Assembly (NCBI GenBank): GCA_030765555.1
Contig: JAVCCI010000027.1
Location: 1 to 42,295 of the forward strand
From: Candidatus Kappaea frigidicola
Lineage (GTDB): Bacteria; Omnitrophota; Gorgyraeia; JAGLLT01
Length of the DNA stretch: 42,295 nucleotides
Direction of reading: 5' to 3'
This document shows positions 33,003 through 42,232 of this stretch, piece after piece. A program made the position numbers and the translations under genes. The notes under the pieces are model-generated. The model did no database searches and was not told the origin of the DNA. It was given only the letters and a program-made list of their open reading frames with translations. Every line of letters begins with the position of its first letter. The first letter of the stretch is position 1.

Positions 33003-33263
33003 ATGCATCTACAAAAAAAAATTAAAATAAATAATGCAAGTGGATTACATGCGAGACCGGCTGCTTTGTTTGTGCAAATAGCAAATAAATATGATAGTGA
33101 AGTCATTATAAAAAAAGGTATTCAAGAAGTAAATGGTAAATCCATAATGGGAATAATGATGCTTGCTGCTGAGTGCGGAAGTCAAATAATTTTGCAAGTT
33201 GAAGGAGATGACGCCCAGGAAGCCATAGAAGAACTTGAAGATTTTTTAAACAAGGAAACTTAA
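33003..33263 (+). CDS. ptsH: HPr phosphocarrier protein
   Basis: This 86-residue protein has NASGLHARPAALFVQIANKY with the phospho-acceptor His16. VNGKSIMGIMMLAAECGS holds Ser48, the position of the regulatory Ser46 in other HPr proteins, suggesting it could be a target of HPr kinase (hprK not in this window). It accepts phosphate from PtsI and passes it to EIIA proteins such as PtsN. One base separates it from yvcK. Confidence 0.96.
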   Translation: MHLQKKIKINNASGLHARPAALFVQIANKYDSEVIIKKGIQEVNGKSIMGIMMLAAECGSQIILQVEGDDAQEAIEELEDFLNKET

Positions 33264-33285
33264 TAAATATTTCAGAGGTTAAAAT

Positions 33286-35037
33286 ATGATTTTAAAAGGT
33301 ATAGCAGCTTCACCTGGTTTAGTAATTGGCAAGGCCTATTTAGTAGGTGACGAGAATGTAGCTGTTCCTAAAAGGAAAGTTCCTAAGGAAGAGTTGCCAC
33401 TTGAAATAGCTAGATTTGAAGAAGCTCTTATAAAAACACGTTCAGAAATAATTGAAATAAAGAATAAGATAATAGAAGAGCTCGGCCATGAGCACGGTGA
33501 AATTTTTGATGCTCATTTATTAGTTTTAGAAGACAGGGCTTTAATTGAGGAGGTTATTTCATATTTAAAGAAAGATCGATATTCAGTGGAATATGCATTT
33601 TCGCAAGTTTTAGAAAGATATATAAGTGCATTTATTAAAATTGATGATGAATATTTAAGAGAACGCCTAAGTGATATTCAAGATGTGGGTCGTAGAATTC
33701 TTCATAATTTATTAGGAGGCCATCAGGCTTTACTCAAGGATTTAAGGGATGAAGTGGTGCTTGTAGCTTATGATTTATCTCCTAGTGATACTGCTTCAAT
33801 GCCTAGAGATAAAATATTAGCCTTTGTAACTGATATTGGAGGTAGAACTTCACACACGGCTATTATGGCACGCTCTTTAGAAATTCCGGCTGTTATAGGT
33901 ATTGAGACAGCCACAAAGGATATTAGAAATGGCGATATTATAATTGTTGATGGTAGCGACGGATTGGTTTATGTTAATCCGGATAAAGATATCATGCAGA
34001 GATATAAGAAAAGCCAAAAAAAGCGGACGGCTTTAACAAGAGAATTAGTTAAAATAAAAGATTTGCCAGCTGAGACAAAAGATGGGTACAGGATTCAGCT
34101 TTCGGCTAACATTGAATTTCCAGAAGAAATAGCTTCGGTACAGGCTCATGGTGCCCATGGAATTGGACTCTATAGAACAGAGTATTTCTATATGAATCGA
34201 GCTGGTCTACCCACTGAGGACGAGCATTTCGAAGCTTACAAAAAAGTAGCCGAGAGAATGAAGCCAGAAATGGTTATAATTAGAACCATGGATTTAGGGG
34301 GAGATAAGTTTATTTCGCAGTTAGAAATTCCCAGAGAAATGAATCCTTTTTTAGGTTGGAGAGCTATAAGATTTTGTTTAGCTCGGCCCGAGTTATTTAA
34401 AATTCAGTTACGAGCTATACTAAGAGCCAGTGTTTTTGGTAATTTAATGTTGATGTATCCCATGATATCTGGAGTTGAGGAAATCAAGGAAGCTAACAAA
34501 ATTCTAAAAAGTTGCAAAAGAGAGCTTGAAAAAGAGAATGTAAATTTTAATAAAGACTTAAAAGTAGGAGCTATGATTGAGATTCCTTCAGCTGCTTTAA
34601 CTGCTGATGTATTAGCTGAGGAAGTAGATTTCTTTTCAATTGGAACCAATGATCTTATTCAATATTCCATGGCGGTTGATAGGTCGAATGAAAAAATAGC
34701 TTATTTGTATAATCCAGCTCATCCAGCAGTATTAAGGCTTATTCGGAATGTTATTAATGCTGGGCATCAAAAAGGTATCTGGGTGGGAATGTGCGGTGAA
34801 ATGGCCGCTGATCCTGCGATGGCTTTACTTTTGGTTGGTATGGGGCTGGACGAGTTTAGTGTTTCTTCTATTAGCGTGCCTACTGTAAAGAAAATAATTC
34901 GTTCCATTAGCCTTAAAGAAGCTCAGGATATAGCAAAGCAAGCTTTAAAGCTAACATCAGGTGATAAGATAAGAACTTTTCTCAATGATAAGGCGAAAGA
35001 AATAATTCCGGAATTATTATCTCTAAAGGATAAATAA
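33286..35037 (+). CDS. ptsI: PTS enzyme I (phosphoenolpyruvate-protein phosphotransferase)
   Basis: This 583-residue enzyme starts the PTS phosphate chain. It transfers phosphate from phosphoenolpyruvate to its own His190 in TDIGGRTSHTAIMARSLEIPAVIG, then to HPr. The N-terminal HPr-binding helical region is residues 25-145. The C-terminal PEP-binding barrel includes GIGLYRTEYFYMNR, IRTMDLGGDKF, NPFLGWRAIRFCL, GAMIEIPSAALTADVLAEEVDFFSIGTNDLIQYSMAVDR and VGMCGEMAADP. The full length and all active-site segments are present. TAATG contact with the next gene indicates co-translation. Confidence 0.97.
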   Translation: MILKGIAASPGLVIGKAYLVGDENVAVPKRKVPKEELPLEIARFEEALIKTRSEIIEIKNKIIEELGHEHGEIFDAHLLVLEDRALIEEVISYLKKDRYSVEYAFSQVLERYISAFIKIDDEYLRERLSDIQDVGRRILHNLLGGHQALLKDLRDEVVLVAYDLSPSDTASMPRDKILAFVTDIGGRTSHTAIMARSLEIPAVIGIETATKDIRNGDIIIVDGSDGLVYVNPDKDIMQRYKKSQKKRTALTRELVKIKDLPAETKDGYRIQLSANIEFPEEIASVQAHGAHGIGLYRTEYFYMNRAGLPTEDEHFEAYKKVAERMKPEMVIIRTMDLGGDKFISQLEIPREMNPFLGWRAIRFCLARPELFKIQLRAILRASVFGNLMLMYPMISGVEEIKEANKILKSCKRELEKENVNFNKDLKVGAMIEIPSAALTADVLAEEVDFFSIGTNDLIQYSMAVDRSNEKIAYLYNPAHPAVLRLIRNVINAGHQKGIWVGMCGEMAADPAMALLLVGMGLDEFSVSSISVPTVKKIIRSISLKEAQDIAKQALKLTSGDKIRTFLNDKAKEIIPELLSLKDK

Positions 35038-36110
35038 TGAGTAAAGATCTCGATAAATTAAAAAATATTAAAAAATATGATCAAAATGATATGGCTTCGA
35101 TTTTAGAAGCTTTCGCTTTGCAGTGTCAGGAAGCTTTAGCTATTGCAGATAAAGTAATTATGCCAATTGCTTATCAAAAGAAAAAATTTGAAAATATCGT
35201 ATTTTGTGGTATGGGGGGCTCAGCCATTGGAGCTGCTTTAATAAAGGATATTTTAAGACATGAATTAAATATACCTATGTTTGTGTGTCAGCAGTATACC
35301 CTGCAAGCTTTTGTGAATAAAGCATCTTTGATTGTTATCTCAAGTTATTCAGGTAATACTGAGGAGACGGTGTCGTGTTTTAATGATGCGCTGAAAAGAA
35401 AAGCACCTATGATTGTGATTTCTTCGGGAGGCAAATTAGAAGGCTTAGCAAAGAAACACAGGATGCCTTTTTTAAAAATTCACGGTGATTATCCGCCTAG
35501 ATGTGCTTTGGGTTTTTCTTTTTTCTGCGGGCTCAAAATTTTAAGTAAGTTAAAACTTATAGGAAATATGTCTAAGGATATTTCTGAAACTGTTAAAATA
35601 CTTGATGATTTAGGAGTATTAATGGTACCAGCAGTTAAAATAGGACATAATGAGCCTAAAAAAATTGCTCAGATGCTAATGAATAGGTTCATTGTTATTT
35701 ATTCTTCATCAGAGTTCAGCGAAGCTGTTTCTGTACGTTTTAAAGGACAATTAGCTGAAAACAGTAAAACTTTTTCATCTGTTAATTTTATACCTGAATT
35801 AAATCATAATGAAATTGAAGGATGGAATAAACCAGCAGCAATGTTAAAAAATACGGCTGTAATTTTTTTAGAAGACCGTAATGAATTAAAAAAAATAAGA
35901 TGTAGATTCAGAGCGACGAAAAAAACCATTAAACCTACGGGATGCAAAATTATTACATTGGTGGCTACTGGAAAAAGTAAAATGGCCAAAATTTTTAGCT
36001 TAATTTATTTTTGTGATTGGGTAAGTTATTATTTAGCTATTATAAATAATGTTGATCCGTATCCAGTAAAAAGGATTGAGAAGCTTAAAAAAGATCTTAC
36101 AAGGAGCTAA
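35037..36110 (+). CDS. Bifunctional phosphoglucose/phosphomannose isomerase
   Basis: This 357-residue SIS-domain protein matches bifunctional PGI/PMI enzymes described from archaea and some bacteria. It has NIVFCGMGGSAIGAALIKDIL, VISSYSGNTEETVSCFNDAL, VISSGGKLEGLAKK and PPRCALGFSFFCGLKIL in the SIS part. VRFKGQLAENSKTFSSVNFIPELNHNEIEGW holds the conserved Glu and His of the active site. WVSYYLAIINNVDPYPVKRIEKLKKDL is the conserved end. It would interconvert glucose-6-P, fructose-6-P and mannose-6-P, feeding glycolysis and sugar nucleotides. It is four bases upstream of a sugar nucleotidyltransferase. Confidence 0.92.
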   Translation: MSKDLDKLKNIKKYDQNDMASILEAFALQCQEALAIADKVIMPIAYQKKKFENIVFCGMGGSAIGAALIKDILRHELNIPMFVCQQYTLQAFVNKASLIVISSYSGNTEETVSCFNDALKRKAPMIVISSGGKLEGLAKKHRMPFLKIHGDYPPRCALGFSFFCGLKILSKLKLIGNMSKDISETVKILDDLGVLMVPAVKIGHNEPKKIAQMLMNRFIVIYSSSEFSEAVSVRFKGQLAENSKTFSSVNFIPELNHNEIEGWNKPAAMLKNTAVIFLEDRNELKKIRCRFRATKKTIKPTGCKIITLVATGKSKMAKIFSLIYFCDWVSYYLAIINNVDPYPVKRIEKLKKDLTRS

Positions 36111-36113
36111 TTT

Positions 36114-36854
36114 ATGAAGGGAATTATTCTTGCCGCGGGCTACGCTACAAGGTTGTATCCATTAACAAAAGATAAGTCTAAACCACTTTTGCCTGTACAG
36201 GAGAAACCTATAATAGATTATATACTGAAAAAAATGGAAGGCCTGACAGACTTAGATAAAGTTTATGTTGTTACGAATAATAAGTTTTATAATGGTTATG
36301 TGGAGTGGTCAACTAATAGCCCCTTTTCCAAAGAGATAGTTATTGTTAATGATAACACATTGGAAGATGAAACAAAATTAGGTGCTATTGGGGATATAGA
36401 TTATGTTATGAAATCACAAGGCATTGATGATGATGTCCTGATTATTGCCGGTGATAATCTTTTTAATTTTAATATTGAGTCTTTCATTAAAAAAGGTTAC
36501 AATGTAAAACCGTCTGCTTCTATGGGAGTTTACGATATTAAGGATATTAAGGCAGCACATCTTTATGGAATTGTGGCTTTGGATGAGAACGGCTTAATAA
36601 TAGAATTTCAAGAGAAGCCAGATGAGCCAAAAAGCACATTGGCAGCCGTAGGTATTTATTTTTTACCAAAAGATATAGCCCGGCTGATAACTGATTACTT
36701 ATCTGAAGGTAATAGTTCAGATCAACCGGGTCACTTCATGACTTGGTTATCTAAGCAAGGTAAGTTGTATGGATTTGAGTTAGTTGGCGATTGGTATGAT
36801 ATTGGTAGTATAGAATCTTATAATAAAGCGAATGAATCTTACAAGGAGGGTTAA
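36114..36854 (+). CDS. Sugar-1-phosphate nucleotidyltransferase
   Basis: This 246-residue protein is of the RmlA/GlmU-N type. The N-terminal loop is [27 protein letters not shown] (usual G-x-G-T/A-R signature, here GYATR). [13 protein letters not shown] carries the metal-binding Asp. [24 protein letters not shown] and [14 protein letters not shown] follow, and [17 protein letters not shown] closes it. There is no hexapeptide-repeat domain. It makes NDP-sugars; the exact sugar and nucleotide (glucose-1-P with dTTP or UTP are candidates) cannot be told from sequence. It lies between the PGI/PMI and metK genes with minimal gaps. Confidence 0.88.
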   Translation: MKGIILAAGYATRLYPLTKDKSKPLLPVQEKPIIDYILKKMEGLTDLDKVYVVTNNKFYNGYVEWSTNSPFSKEIVIVNDNTLEDETKLGAIGDIDYVMKSQGIDDDVLIIAGDNLFNFNIESFIKKGYNVKPSASMGVYDIKDIKAAHLYGIVALDENGLIIEFQEKPDEPKSTLAAVGIYFLPKDIARLITDYLSEGNSSDQPGHFMTWLSKQGKLYGFELVGDWYDIGSIESYNKANESYKEG

Positions 36855-36856
36855 TC

Positions 36857-38023
36857 GTGCTTAAAAAGGATCCACATTTTTTCACATCAGAATCAGTTAC
36901 GGAAGGACATCCAGATAAGGTAGCTGATCAGATATCAGACGGAGTTCTTGATGCCATTTTTACAGAAGACCCGGATGGTAGAGTTGCCTGTGAAACCTTG
37001 GTAACTACTGGAATAGCTTTTGTGGCTGGTGAAATAACAACAAATTGCTATGTAGATGTTCCTACTGTAGTAAGGCAAACTTTAAAGGAAATAGGTTATA
37101 CCGAACCAGAGTATGGATATGATTACAAGACCATTGGTGTTATTACTGCTATTCAAGCACAGTCAAAAGATATAGCTATGGGAGTTGATACTGGTGGTGC
37201 TGGTGATCAGGGTATGATGTTTGGCTATGCTACAAATGAGACCAAAGAATTGATGCCAATGCCTATTTTGCTTGCCCACAAGCTAACTAGGGAGTTAAGC
37301 AGAGTTAGAAAAGAAAAAAAGGTAAATTATCTTAGGCCTGATGGTAAGTCTCAGGTTACTATAGAATATGATAATGCGAAACCTAAAAGAGTTGAGGCTG
37401 TTGTTTTGAGTGCTCACCATTCTCCAAAAGCAGATATAGAAATGATTAGGAAAGATCTTAAAAAAATAGTAATTGATAAGATAATTCCTGAAAACTTAAT
37501 AGATGCCAAGACAAAAATATATATTAATCCTACTGGTAGATTTGCAGTTGGAGGCCCTGTGGCCGACACTGGTTTAACTGGTAGAAAGATTATTGTTGAT
37601 ACTTATGGTGGTGTTGGAAGCCATGGTGGAGGCGCGTTTTCAGGTAAAGACCCAACGAAGGTTGATAGGTCGGCTTCATACTATGCCAGATATATAGCAA
37701 AGAATGTAGTAGCTGCTAAGTTGGCTGATAGGTGTGAAATCCAATTAGCTTATGCTATTGGTGTAGCTGAGCCAGTTTCTGTTATGATTAATACTTTTGG
37801 TACAGGCAAAATATCTGATGTTACTATAGGCAAGCTTGTACGTGAAAATTTTAATATGACACCAAGAGGCATTATCGAAGAATTACATCTAAGAAGACCC
37901 ATCTATAAGAAGACGGCAGCCTATGGACATTTCGGAAGAGAATGTGAAGACGGCTTTAATTGGGAAATAACTGATAAAGCAGATATTCTAAAAAAAAGTG
38001 CTAAACAATCATCAAAAGAATAG
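36857..38023 (+). CDS. metK: S-adenosylmethionine synthase
   Basis: This 388-residue enzyme makes S-adenosylmethionine from methionine and ATP. The GTG start follows AAGGAGGG at good spacing. Motifs are [69 protein letters not shown] and [31 protein letters not shown]. The length is normal. No SAM riboswitch is visible in the two bases separating it from the upstream gene. A repeat element begins just after its stop. Pairing with ahcY just downstream links SAM production with recycling of its product. Confidence 0.97.
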   Translation: MLKKDPHFFTSESVTEGHPDKVADQISDGVLDAIFTEDPDGRVACETLVTTGIAFVAGEITTNCYVDVPTVVRQTLKEIGYTEPEYGYDYKTIGVITAIQAQSKDIAMGVDTGGAGDQGMMFGYATNETKELMPMPILLAHKLTRELSRVRKEKKVNYLRPDGKSQVTIEYDNAKPKRVEAVVLSAHHSPKADIEMIRKDLKKIVIDKIIPENLIDAKTKIYINPTGRFAVGGPVADTGLTGRKIIVDTYGGVGSHGGGAFSGKDPTKVDRSASYYARYIAKNVVAAKLADRCEIQLAYAIGVAEPVSVMINTFGTGKISDVTIGKLVRENFNMTPRGIIEELHLRRPIYKKTAAYGHFGRECEDGFNWEITDKADILKKSAKQSSKE

Positions 38024-38029
38024 GTTTAA

Positions 38030-38195
38030 GGATTAAGACGCTCACCAGTAATAAATTGATAACGAGCTTTAAGGATTAAGTTACAAGTAAAAGTTATACC
38101 CTTTTACCCTTTCGGGCACAAGCAAGACACAAGTCACAAACAAAAAGCAAAAGAACAAAAAAGTAAAAAAATAGAGTGAGAGAACGCGAATATTT
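38030..38195 (+). repeat. Dispersed intergenic repeat element, copy 5
   Basis: The 222-base metK-ahcY gap holds GGATTAAGACGCTCACCAGT, a degenerate hairpin segment ending ACGAGC, AAGGATTAAGTTACAAGTAA, CAAGCAAGACACAAGTCACA, an A-rich arm, and a terminal ATAGAGTGAGAGAACGCGAA/TATTTTGATA. CCC-TTTCGGGCACA (with ATACCC upstream) recurs in copy 6. No gene is seen. Confidence 0.75.
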
Positions 38196-38245
38196 TGATA
38201 TAAGAAGTGAAACAATGGGCATACTATATAACGAAGGGAATAGAT

Positions 38246-39502
38246 ATGAAGTATGATATCAAAGATATTAAACTTGCTAAAAAGGGGAAATTAAGGATTG
38301 AGTGGGCAGAAGAGCGCATGCCTGTATTGAAGTTAATTAGAAATAGATTTAAGAAAGAAAAGCCTCTTAAAGGCACAACGATTGCTTGTTGTCTGCATGT
38401 TACTACAGAAACAGCTAATTTAGCCATTACTTTAAAAGAGGGTGGTGCTAATGTATATGTTTGTGCTTCTAATCCTTTAAGTACTCAGGATGATGTAACG
38501 GCATCTTTGGTTAAGGATTATAAAATACCAACTTTTGCCATAACGGGAGAGGATAATAAGACATATTATTCACACATTAATGCTGTTTTAGATGTGAAAC
38601 CAAATATTACTATGGATGATGGTGCAGACCTTGTATCAACCATTCATAAAAAAAGACAGAATTTAGTTAAACATATTTTAGCTGGCACAGAAGAGACCAC
38701 AACAGGTGTTATTAGATTAAGAAGTTTGCAAGACACAGGTCTTTTAATGTTTCCTGTATTTGCTATTAATGATGCCCAAACAAAGCATTTTTTTGATAAT
38801 CGCTATGGAACTGGACAATCAACCATTGATGGCATTTTAAGAGCAACTAATGTTCTTTTATCAGGAACAAAATTTGTTGTTGGTGGATATGGTTGGTGTG
38901 GTAGGGGTGTTGCTATGCGAGCCGAAGGTATGGGCGCTAATGTTATTGTCTGTGAAGTAGACCCTCTAAAGGCTCTTGAAGCCTTAATGGACGGATATGA
39001 TGTTATGCCGATGGAGAAAGCAGCTCAAGTTGGAGATATTTTTCTCTCAACTACTGGAGATATGCATGTAATTGATGTGAAGCATTTTAAGAAAATGAAA
39101 GATGGTGCTATTGTTGCTAACTCAGGGCATTTTGATGTTGAAATTAATATACCTGGCTTGAAGAAAATAAGTAAAGCAAAAAGACGCATTAAAGAGTTTG
39201 TAGATGAATATACTCTTAGAAGTGGCAAGAGGATAAATATACTCGGAGAAGGTAGATTAATAAATCTAGCTGCAGCTGAAGGTCATCCGGCTAGTGTTAT
39301 GGATATGAGTTTTGCTAATCAGGCTCTAACTTCTGAGTTTATTAAAAAGAATTATAAAAAACTCAATAAGGAAGTTTATCGAGTACCAGTTAGAATCGAT
39401 GAAAATGTAGCCAAATTGAAGTTAAAAGCTATAGGTATTAAAATAGATACTCTTACTAAAGAACAAAGAGAATATTTGGCTTCATGGCACATAGGAACAT
39501 AA
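38246..39502 (+). CDS. ahcY: Adenosylhomocysteinase (S-adenosylhomocysteine hydrolase)
   Basis: This 418-residue NAD-dependent enzyme splits S-adenosylhomocysteine, removing the inhibitory product of SAM-dependent methylation. The ORF-track GTG at 38207 adds 13 residues. ATG 38246 follows GAAGGGA by six bases and gives the family N-terminus [19 protein letters not shown]. Visible motifs are [71 protein letters not shown] (NAD site, GxGxxG; GWCGRG rather than the common GDVGKG, as in the archaeal-like branch) and [11 protein letters not shown]. It ends with Tyr-Leu-rich [15 protein letters not shown] repeat element follows its stop at once. Confidence 0.95.
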   Translation: MKYDIKDIKLAKKGKLRIEWAEERMPVLKLIRNRFKKEKPLKGTTIACCLHVTTETANLAITLKEGGANVYVCASNPLSTQDDVTASLVKDYKIPTFAITGEDNKTYYSHINAVLDVKPNITMDDGADLVSTIHKKRQNLVKHILAGTEETTTGVIRLRSLQDTGLLMFPVFAINDAQTKHFFDNRYGTGQSTIDGILRATNVLLSGTKFVVGGYGWCGRGVAMRAEGMGANVIVCEVDPLKALEALMDGYDVMPMEKAAQVGDIFLSTTGDMHVIDVKHFKKMKDGAIVANSGHFDVEINIPGLKKISKAKRRIKEFVDEYTLRSGKRINILGEGRLINLAAAEGHPASVMDMSFANQALTSEFIKKNYKKLNKEVYRVPVRIDENVAKLKLKAIGIKIDTLTKEQREYLASWHIGT

Positions 39503-39505
39503 AAA

Positions 39506-39800
39506 ACAGGATTAAGGATTAAGGCGCTCACCATCGACAAGCTGACGGTGAGCTCTAAGGATTAAGTTAAAAACAAGAAATAAGATACAAGTTACAAGAA
39601 ACAAGATATACCCTAACGGGCACAGGCAAACAATTTCCAATAATCAATAATCAATCATCAAACAGTTTCTCTTGTTTGATTTTAACTTGGTTATTCGAAT
39701 TTGGTCATTGGTTATTATTTGGTTATTGTTTCTTGTCCCTTGGTTATTTTTTTATCCGCTAAACGCTAAAAAAATAGATTGAGCGAATGCGAACGTCTTA
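39506..39800 (+). repeat. Dispersed intergenic repeat element, copy 6
   Basis: The 323-base ahcY-pfkA gap is repeat DNA: ACAGGATTAAGGATTAAGGC, the best hairpin of the family (GCTCACC 39526-39532 with GGTGAGC 39547-39553), TAAGGATTAAG, an A/C-rich arm (ATACAAGTTACAAGAAACAA), a short stem ATCAAAC/GTTTGAT (39657-39680), a T/G-rich arm (TTGGTCATTGGTTATTATTT), and the end ATAGATTGAGCGAATGCGAA/CGTCTTAAT. No gene is seen. Confidence 0.75.
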
Positions 39801-39825
39801 ATTTTTACTAAGGTATGGTGAAGCA

Positions 39826-40797
39826 ATGAGAAAAATAAAGAGGATAGGTGTTATTACAAGTGGCGGAGATTGCTCAGGGATGAATGCTGCTTTGCGCAGT
39901 GTTGTTCGTTGTGCTATTTATAATAATATTGAGGTTGTTGGTTTTTATAATGCTTATGCTGGTTTGATTAGGAATGAATGTATAAAAATGACACGTCGTT
40001 CAGTTAGTAATATAGTTGGTCGAGGAGGTACTATATTAAAAACTGAGAGATTTGAAAAATTCAGAGAAAAAAAGTGGCAAAAAAAAGCCGTTACTGTTCT
40101 TAAAAAGAATAAAATTGATGCCTTAGTTGTTATTGGAGGTAATGGTTCTTTTGCTGCTGCCCACACATTAAGTAAAGATTGGGGCATAAAAACCATAGGG
40201 ATACCAGCGACGATTGATAATGATGTGAATGGCTCAGATTATGCTGTGGGTACCTTTACAGCTGTAAATGTAGCCTTAGAAGCGATTGATAAAATTAGAG
40301 ATACGGCTACAAGTATGGAACGGATTTTTGTGGTAGAAATTATGGGGCGCAAAGAAGGTTATATTGCTTCTTTGGTGGGTTTGGCTGGGGGAGCTGAAGA
40401 CATTCTTTTACCAGAAATGCCTGTTCATTTAGATGAGATGTGTCAGGATATTAAGGATGGTCGCAAGAGAGGCAAAAAAAGTTGGATAATCGTTGTTGCT
40501 GAAGGAGCTGGTAAAGCTCATGATGTGGCTGATGCAATTTCTTTAAAAACTAATTTTGAGACTAGAGTAGTAGTGTTGGGTCATGTACAACGTGGTGGAG
40601 TCCCGAGTGCTTTTGATAGATCTTTGGCTTCTCGCTTTGGAGCTAAAGCTATAGAACTTCTTCTTGCAGGAAAAACAGACAAAACTACTGCAATTCAAGC
40701 CAACGAAATCATTTCAGTATCTCTGACAACCGCAATCAAACCAATCAAAAAAAATAATACAGAAATATATAAATTAACTCGTATTTTAGCTACCTAA
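39826..40797 (+). CDS. pfkA: 6-phosphofructokinase
   Basis: This 323-residue enzyme phosphorylates fructose-6-phosphate. The N-terminus is RIGVITSGGDCSGMNAALRSVVR. VVIGGNGSFAAAHTL is the donor-binding loop, IGIPATIDNDVNGSDYAVGTFTA holds the catalytic TIDND, FVVEIMGRKEGYIA binds substrate, and VVLGHVQRGGVPSAFDRSLASRFG is conserved. In ATP-dependent enzymes the loop is GGDGS and in PPi-dependent ones GGDDS/T with Lys in PKTIDND. Here it is GGNGS with PATIDND: Gly as in ATP enzymes but Asn where Asp normally helps bind Mg. The phosphoryl donor is therefore uncertain, with ATP more likely. It precedes an aldolase, giving two consecutive glycolytic steps. Confidence 0.94.
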   Translation: MRKIKRIGVITSGGDCSGMNAALRSVVRCAIYNNIEVVGFYNAYAGLIRNECIKMTRRSVSNIVGRGGTILKTERFEKFREKKWQKKAVTVLKKNKIDALVVIGGNGSFAAAHTLSKDWGIKTIGIPATIDNDVNGSDYAVGTFTAVNVALEAIDKIRDTATSMERIFVVEIMGRKEGYIASLVGLAGGAEDILLPEMPVHLDEMCQDIKDGRKRGKKSWIIVVAEGAGKAHDVADAISLKTNFETRVVVLGHVQRGGVPSAFDRSLASRFGAKAIELLLAGKTDKTTAIQANEIISVSLTTAIKPIKKNNTEIYKLTRILAT

Positions 40798-40823
40798 ATT
40801 TTTTAATAAAAAGGAGTTCTAAA

Positions 40824-42212
40824 ATGTTATTTTCCAGGGTTGGTGAAGTGTTATCATCCATAGAAGGCGTACTTTTGGTTGCTGAAAATGAAGTAAAAGT
40901 TTTAGATGAGATGAAATTAAAGGATGAGCTTATTGAGAGTTTGGTCTATAACGCAGCTCTTTGCGAGAATGAGGATATAAAAGAGCTTTCTTGTTGGTTA
41001 ATTCGAAGTGCGGCTGAAGAATTAGGCATTGTTTGTTCTTCAATTCAAGGGTTGTATGAAGCTCGAGGTAGAGAAGAGTATAAGGATATGAGTGTTCCAG
41101 CAGTTAATTTAAGGGGTTTGACTTTTGATTTATCGCGGGCTCTTTTCAGATGCGGTCTTAAAAATAATTCACTGAGCTTTATTTTTGAAATAGCTAAATC
41201 AGAAATAGCTTATACTATGCAAGCTCCCTCTGAATATAGTGCAGTTATATTAGCTGCTGCTATAAAAGAAGGTTATAGGGGGCCGGTTTTTATTCAGGCA
41301 GACCACGTTCAAGTTAAAAGTAAAAATTTTATTGAAGATAGAGCTAAAGAAATAAACCTTTTAAAAGGTGTAATAAAAGAAGAATTAGATGCTGGATTTT
41401 ATAATATCGATATAGATTCTTCAACTTTAGTTGATCTTGATAAGCCAACTATAGATGAGCAACAAACTCATAACTATGAAGTTGCAGCAGAGCTTACCGA
41501 TTATATAAGAAATAATCAGCCGGCTGGAATTGAAGTATCAATTGGGGGAGAAATAGGTGAGGTTGGTTCTAAAAATTCTACTCCTGAAGAATTGAAGGCC
41601 TTTATGAATGGCTATAATAAAAAGCTTAAAGAAATCAATGCAAATGGCAAGGGTATAAGTAAGATAAGTGTTCAGACAGGCACTTCTCATGGAGGTGTCG
41701 TTTTAGCTGATGGCAGTGTGGCTGAGGTTAAAGTAGATTTTGATACCTTAGAGACGCTTTCAAGAATGGCTCGAGAAGATTATGGTTTGGGGGGAGCAGT
41801 TCAACATGGAGCTTCTACTTTGCCAAAGGAAGCGTTTAACAAGTTTGCCAAAACTGAAACTTTAGAAGTTCACTTAGCTACTGGTTTTCAAAATACAGTT
41901 TATGAAAGTAAAAATTTGCCTGATGGGCTTAAAAAAGATATTTACGATTATTTAAAGGCTGAATTAGCTTCCCAGAGAAAAGAGGGACAAACGGATGAGC
42001 AGTTTATATATAGCCTCAGAAAAAAGGGATTTGGGCCTTTCAAGAAAGCGTTTATGGATTTAGCTCAGAATATTAAAGATGATATTAGTGCGGAAGTAGA
42101 GGCGGAATTTGATTTTATTTTTAAACAAATGAATGCTATTAATAATAAGGAACTTGTTTTAAAGAATGTAGAGTTAATTAAGAGTAAAACTACTTGCCCG
42201 GTATCAATTTAG
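40824..42212 (+). CDS. Class II fructose-bisphosphate aldolase family protein
   Basis: This 462-residue protein is longer than typical class II aldolases (about 300-360), with an N-terminal extension of roughly 85 residues. The barrel part includes APSEYSAVILAAAIKEGYRGPVFIQADHVQVK (metal-site His in DH), NIDIDSSTLVDLDKPT, VSIGGEIGEVGSKNS, KISVQTGTSHGGVVLADG, FDTLETLSRMAREDYG, GGAVQHGASTLP (His of the metal site) and EVHLATGFQNTVY. The DH and HG residues suggest a zinc-type aldolase, but it is divergent from the main FBA group. Immediate coupling to pfkA (AAGGAG site, 26-base gap) supports fructose-1,6-bisphosphate as substrate; tagatose bisphosphate is another option. Confidence 0.83.
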   Translation: MLFSRVGEVLSSIEGVLLVAENEVKVLDEMKLKDELIESLVYNAALCENEDIKELSCWLIRSAAEELGIVCSSIQGLYEARGREEYKDMSVPAVNLRGLTFDLSRALFRCGLKNNSLSFIFEIAKSEIAYTMQAPSEYSAVILAAAIKEGYRGPVFIQADHVQVKSKNFIEDRAKEINLLKGVIKEELDAGFYNIDIDSSTLVDLDKPTIDEQQTHNYEVAAELTDYIRNNQPAGIEVSIGGEIGEVGSKNSTPEELKAFMNGYNKKLKEINANGKGISKISVQTGTSHGGVVLADGSVAEVKVDFDTLETLSRMAREDYGLGGAVQHGASTLPKEAFNKFAKTETLEVHLATGFQNTVYESKNLPDGLKKDIYDYLKAELASQRKEGQTDEQFIYSLRKKGFGPFKKAFMDLAQNIKDDISAEVEAEFDFIFKQMNAINNKELVLKNVELIKSKTTCPVSI

Positions 42213-42232
42213 TATAAAATATTTATTTATCT

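Noticed and set aside
36840-36860. SAM riboswitch before metK
   Set aside because: Only two bases separate metK from the previous gene.
38207-38245. GTG 38207 as ahcY start
   Set aside because: It lies just after the repeat end, with no good ribosome site. ATG 38246 has GAAGGGA at proper spacing.
39506-39800. CRISPR-like array in the repeat-rich gaps
   Set aside because: The words are short, degenerate and irregularly spaced, with no constant repeat length or unique spacers, and no cas genes are present.
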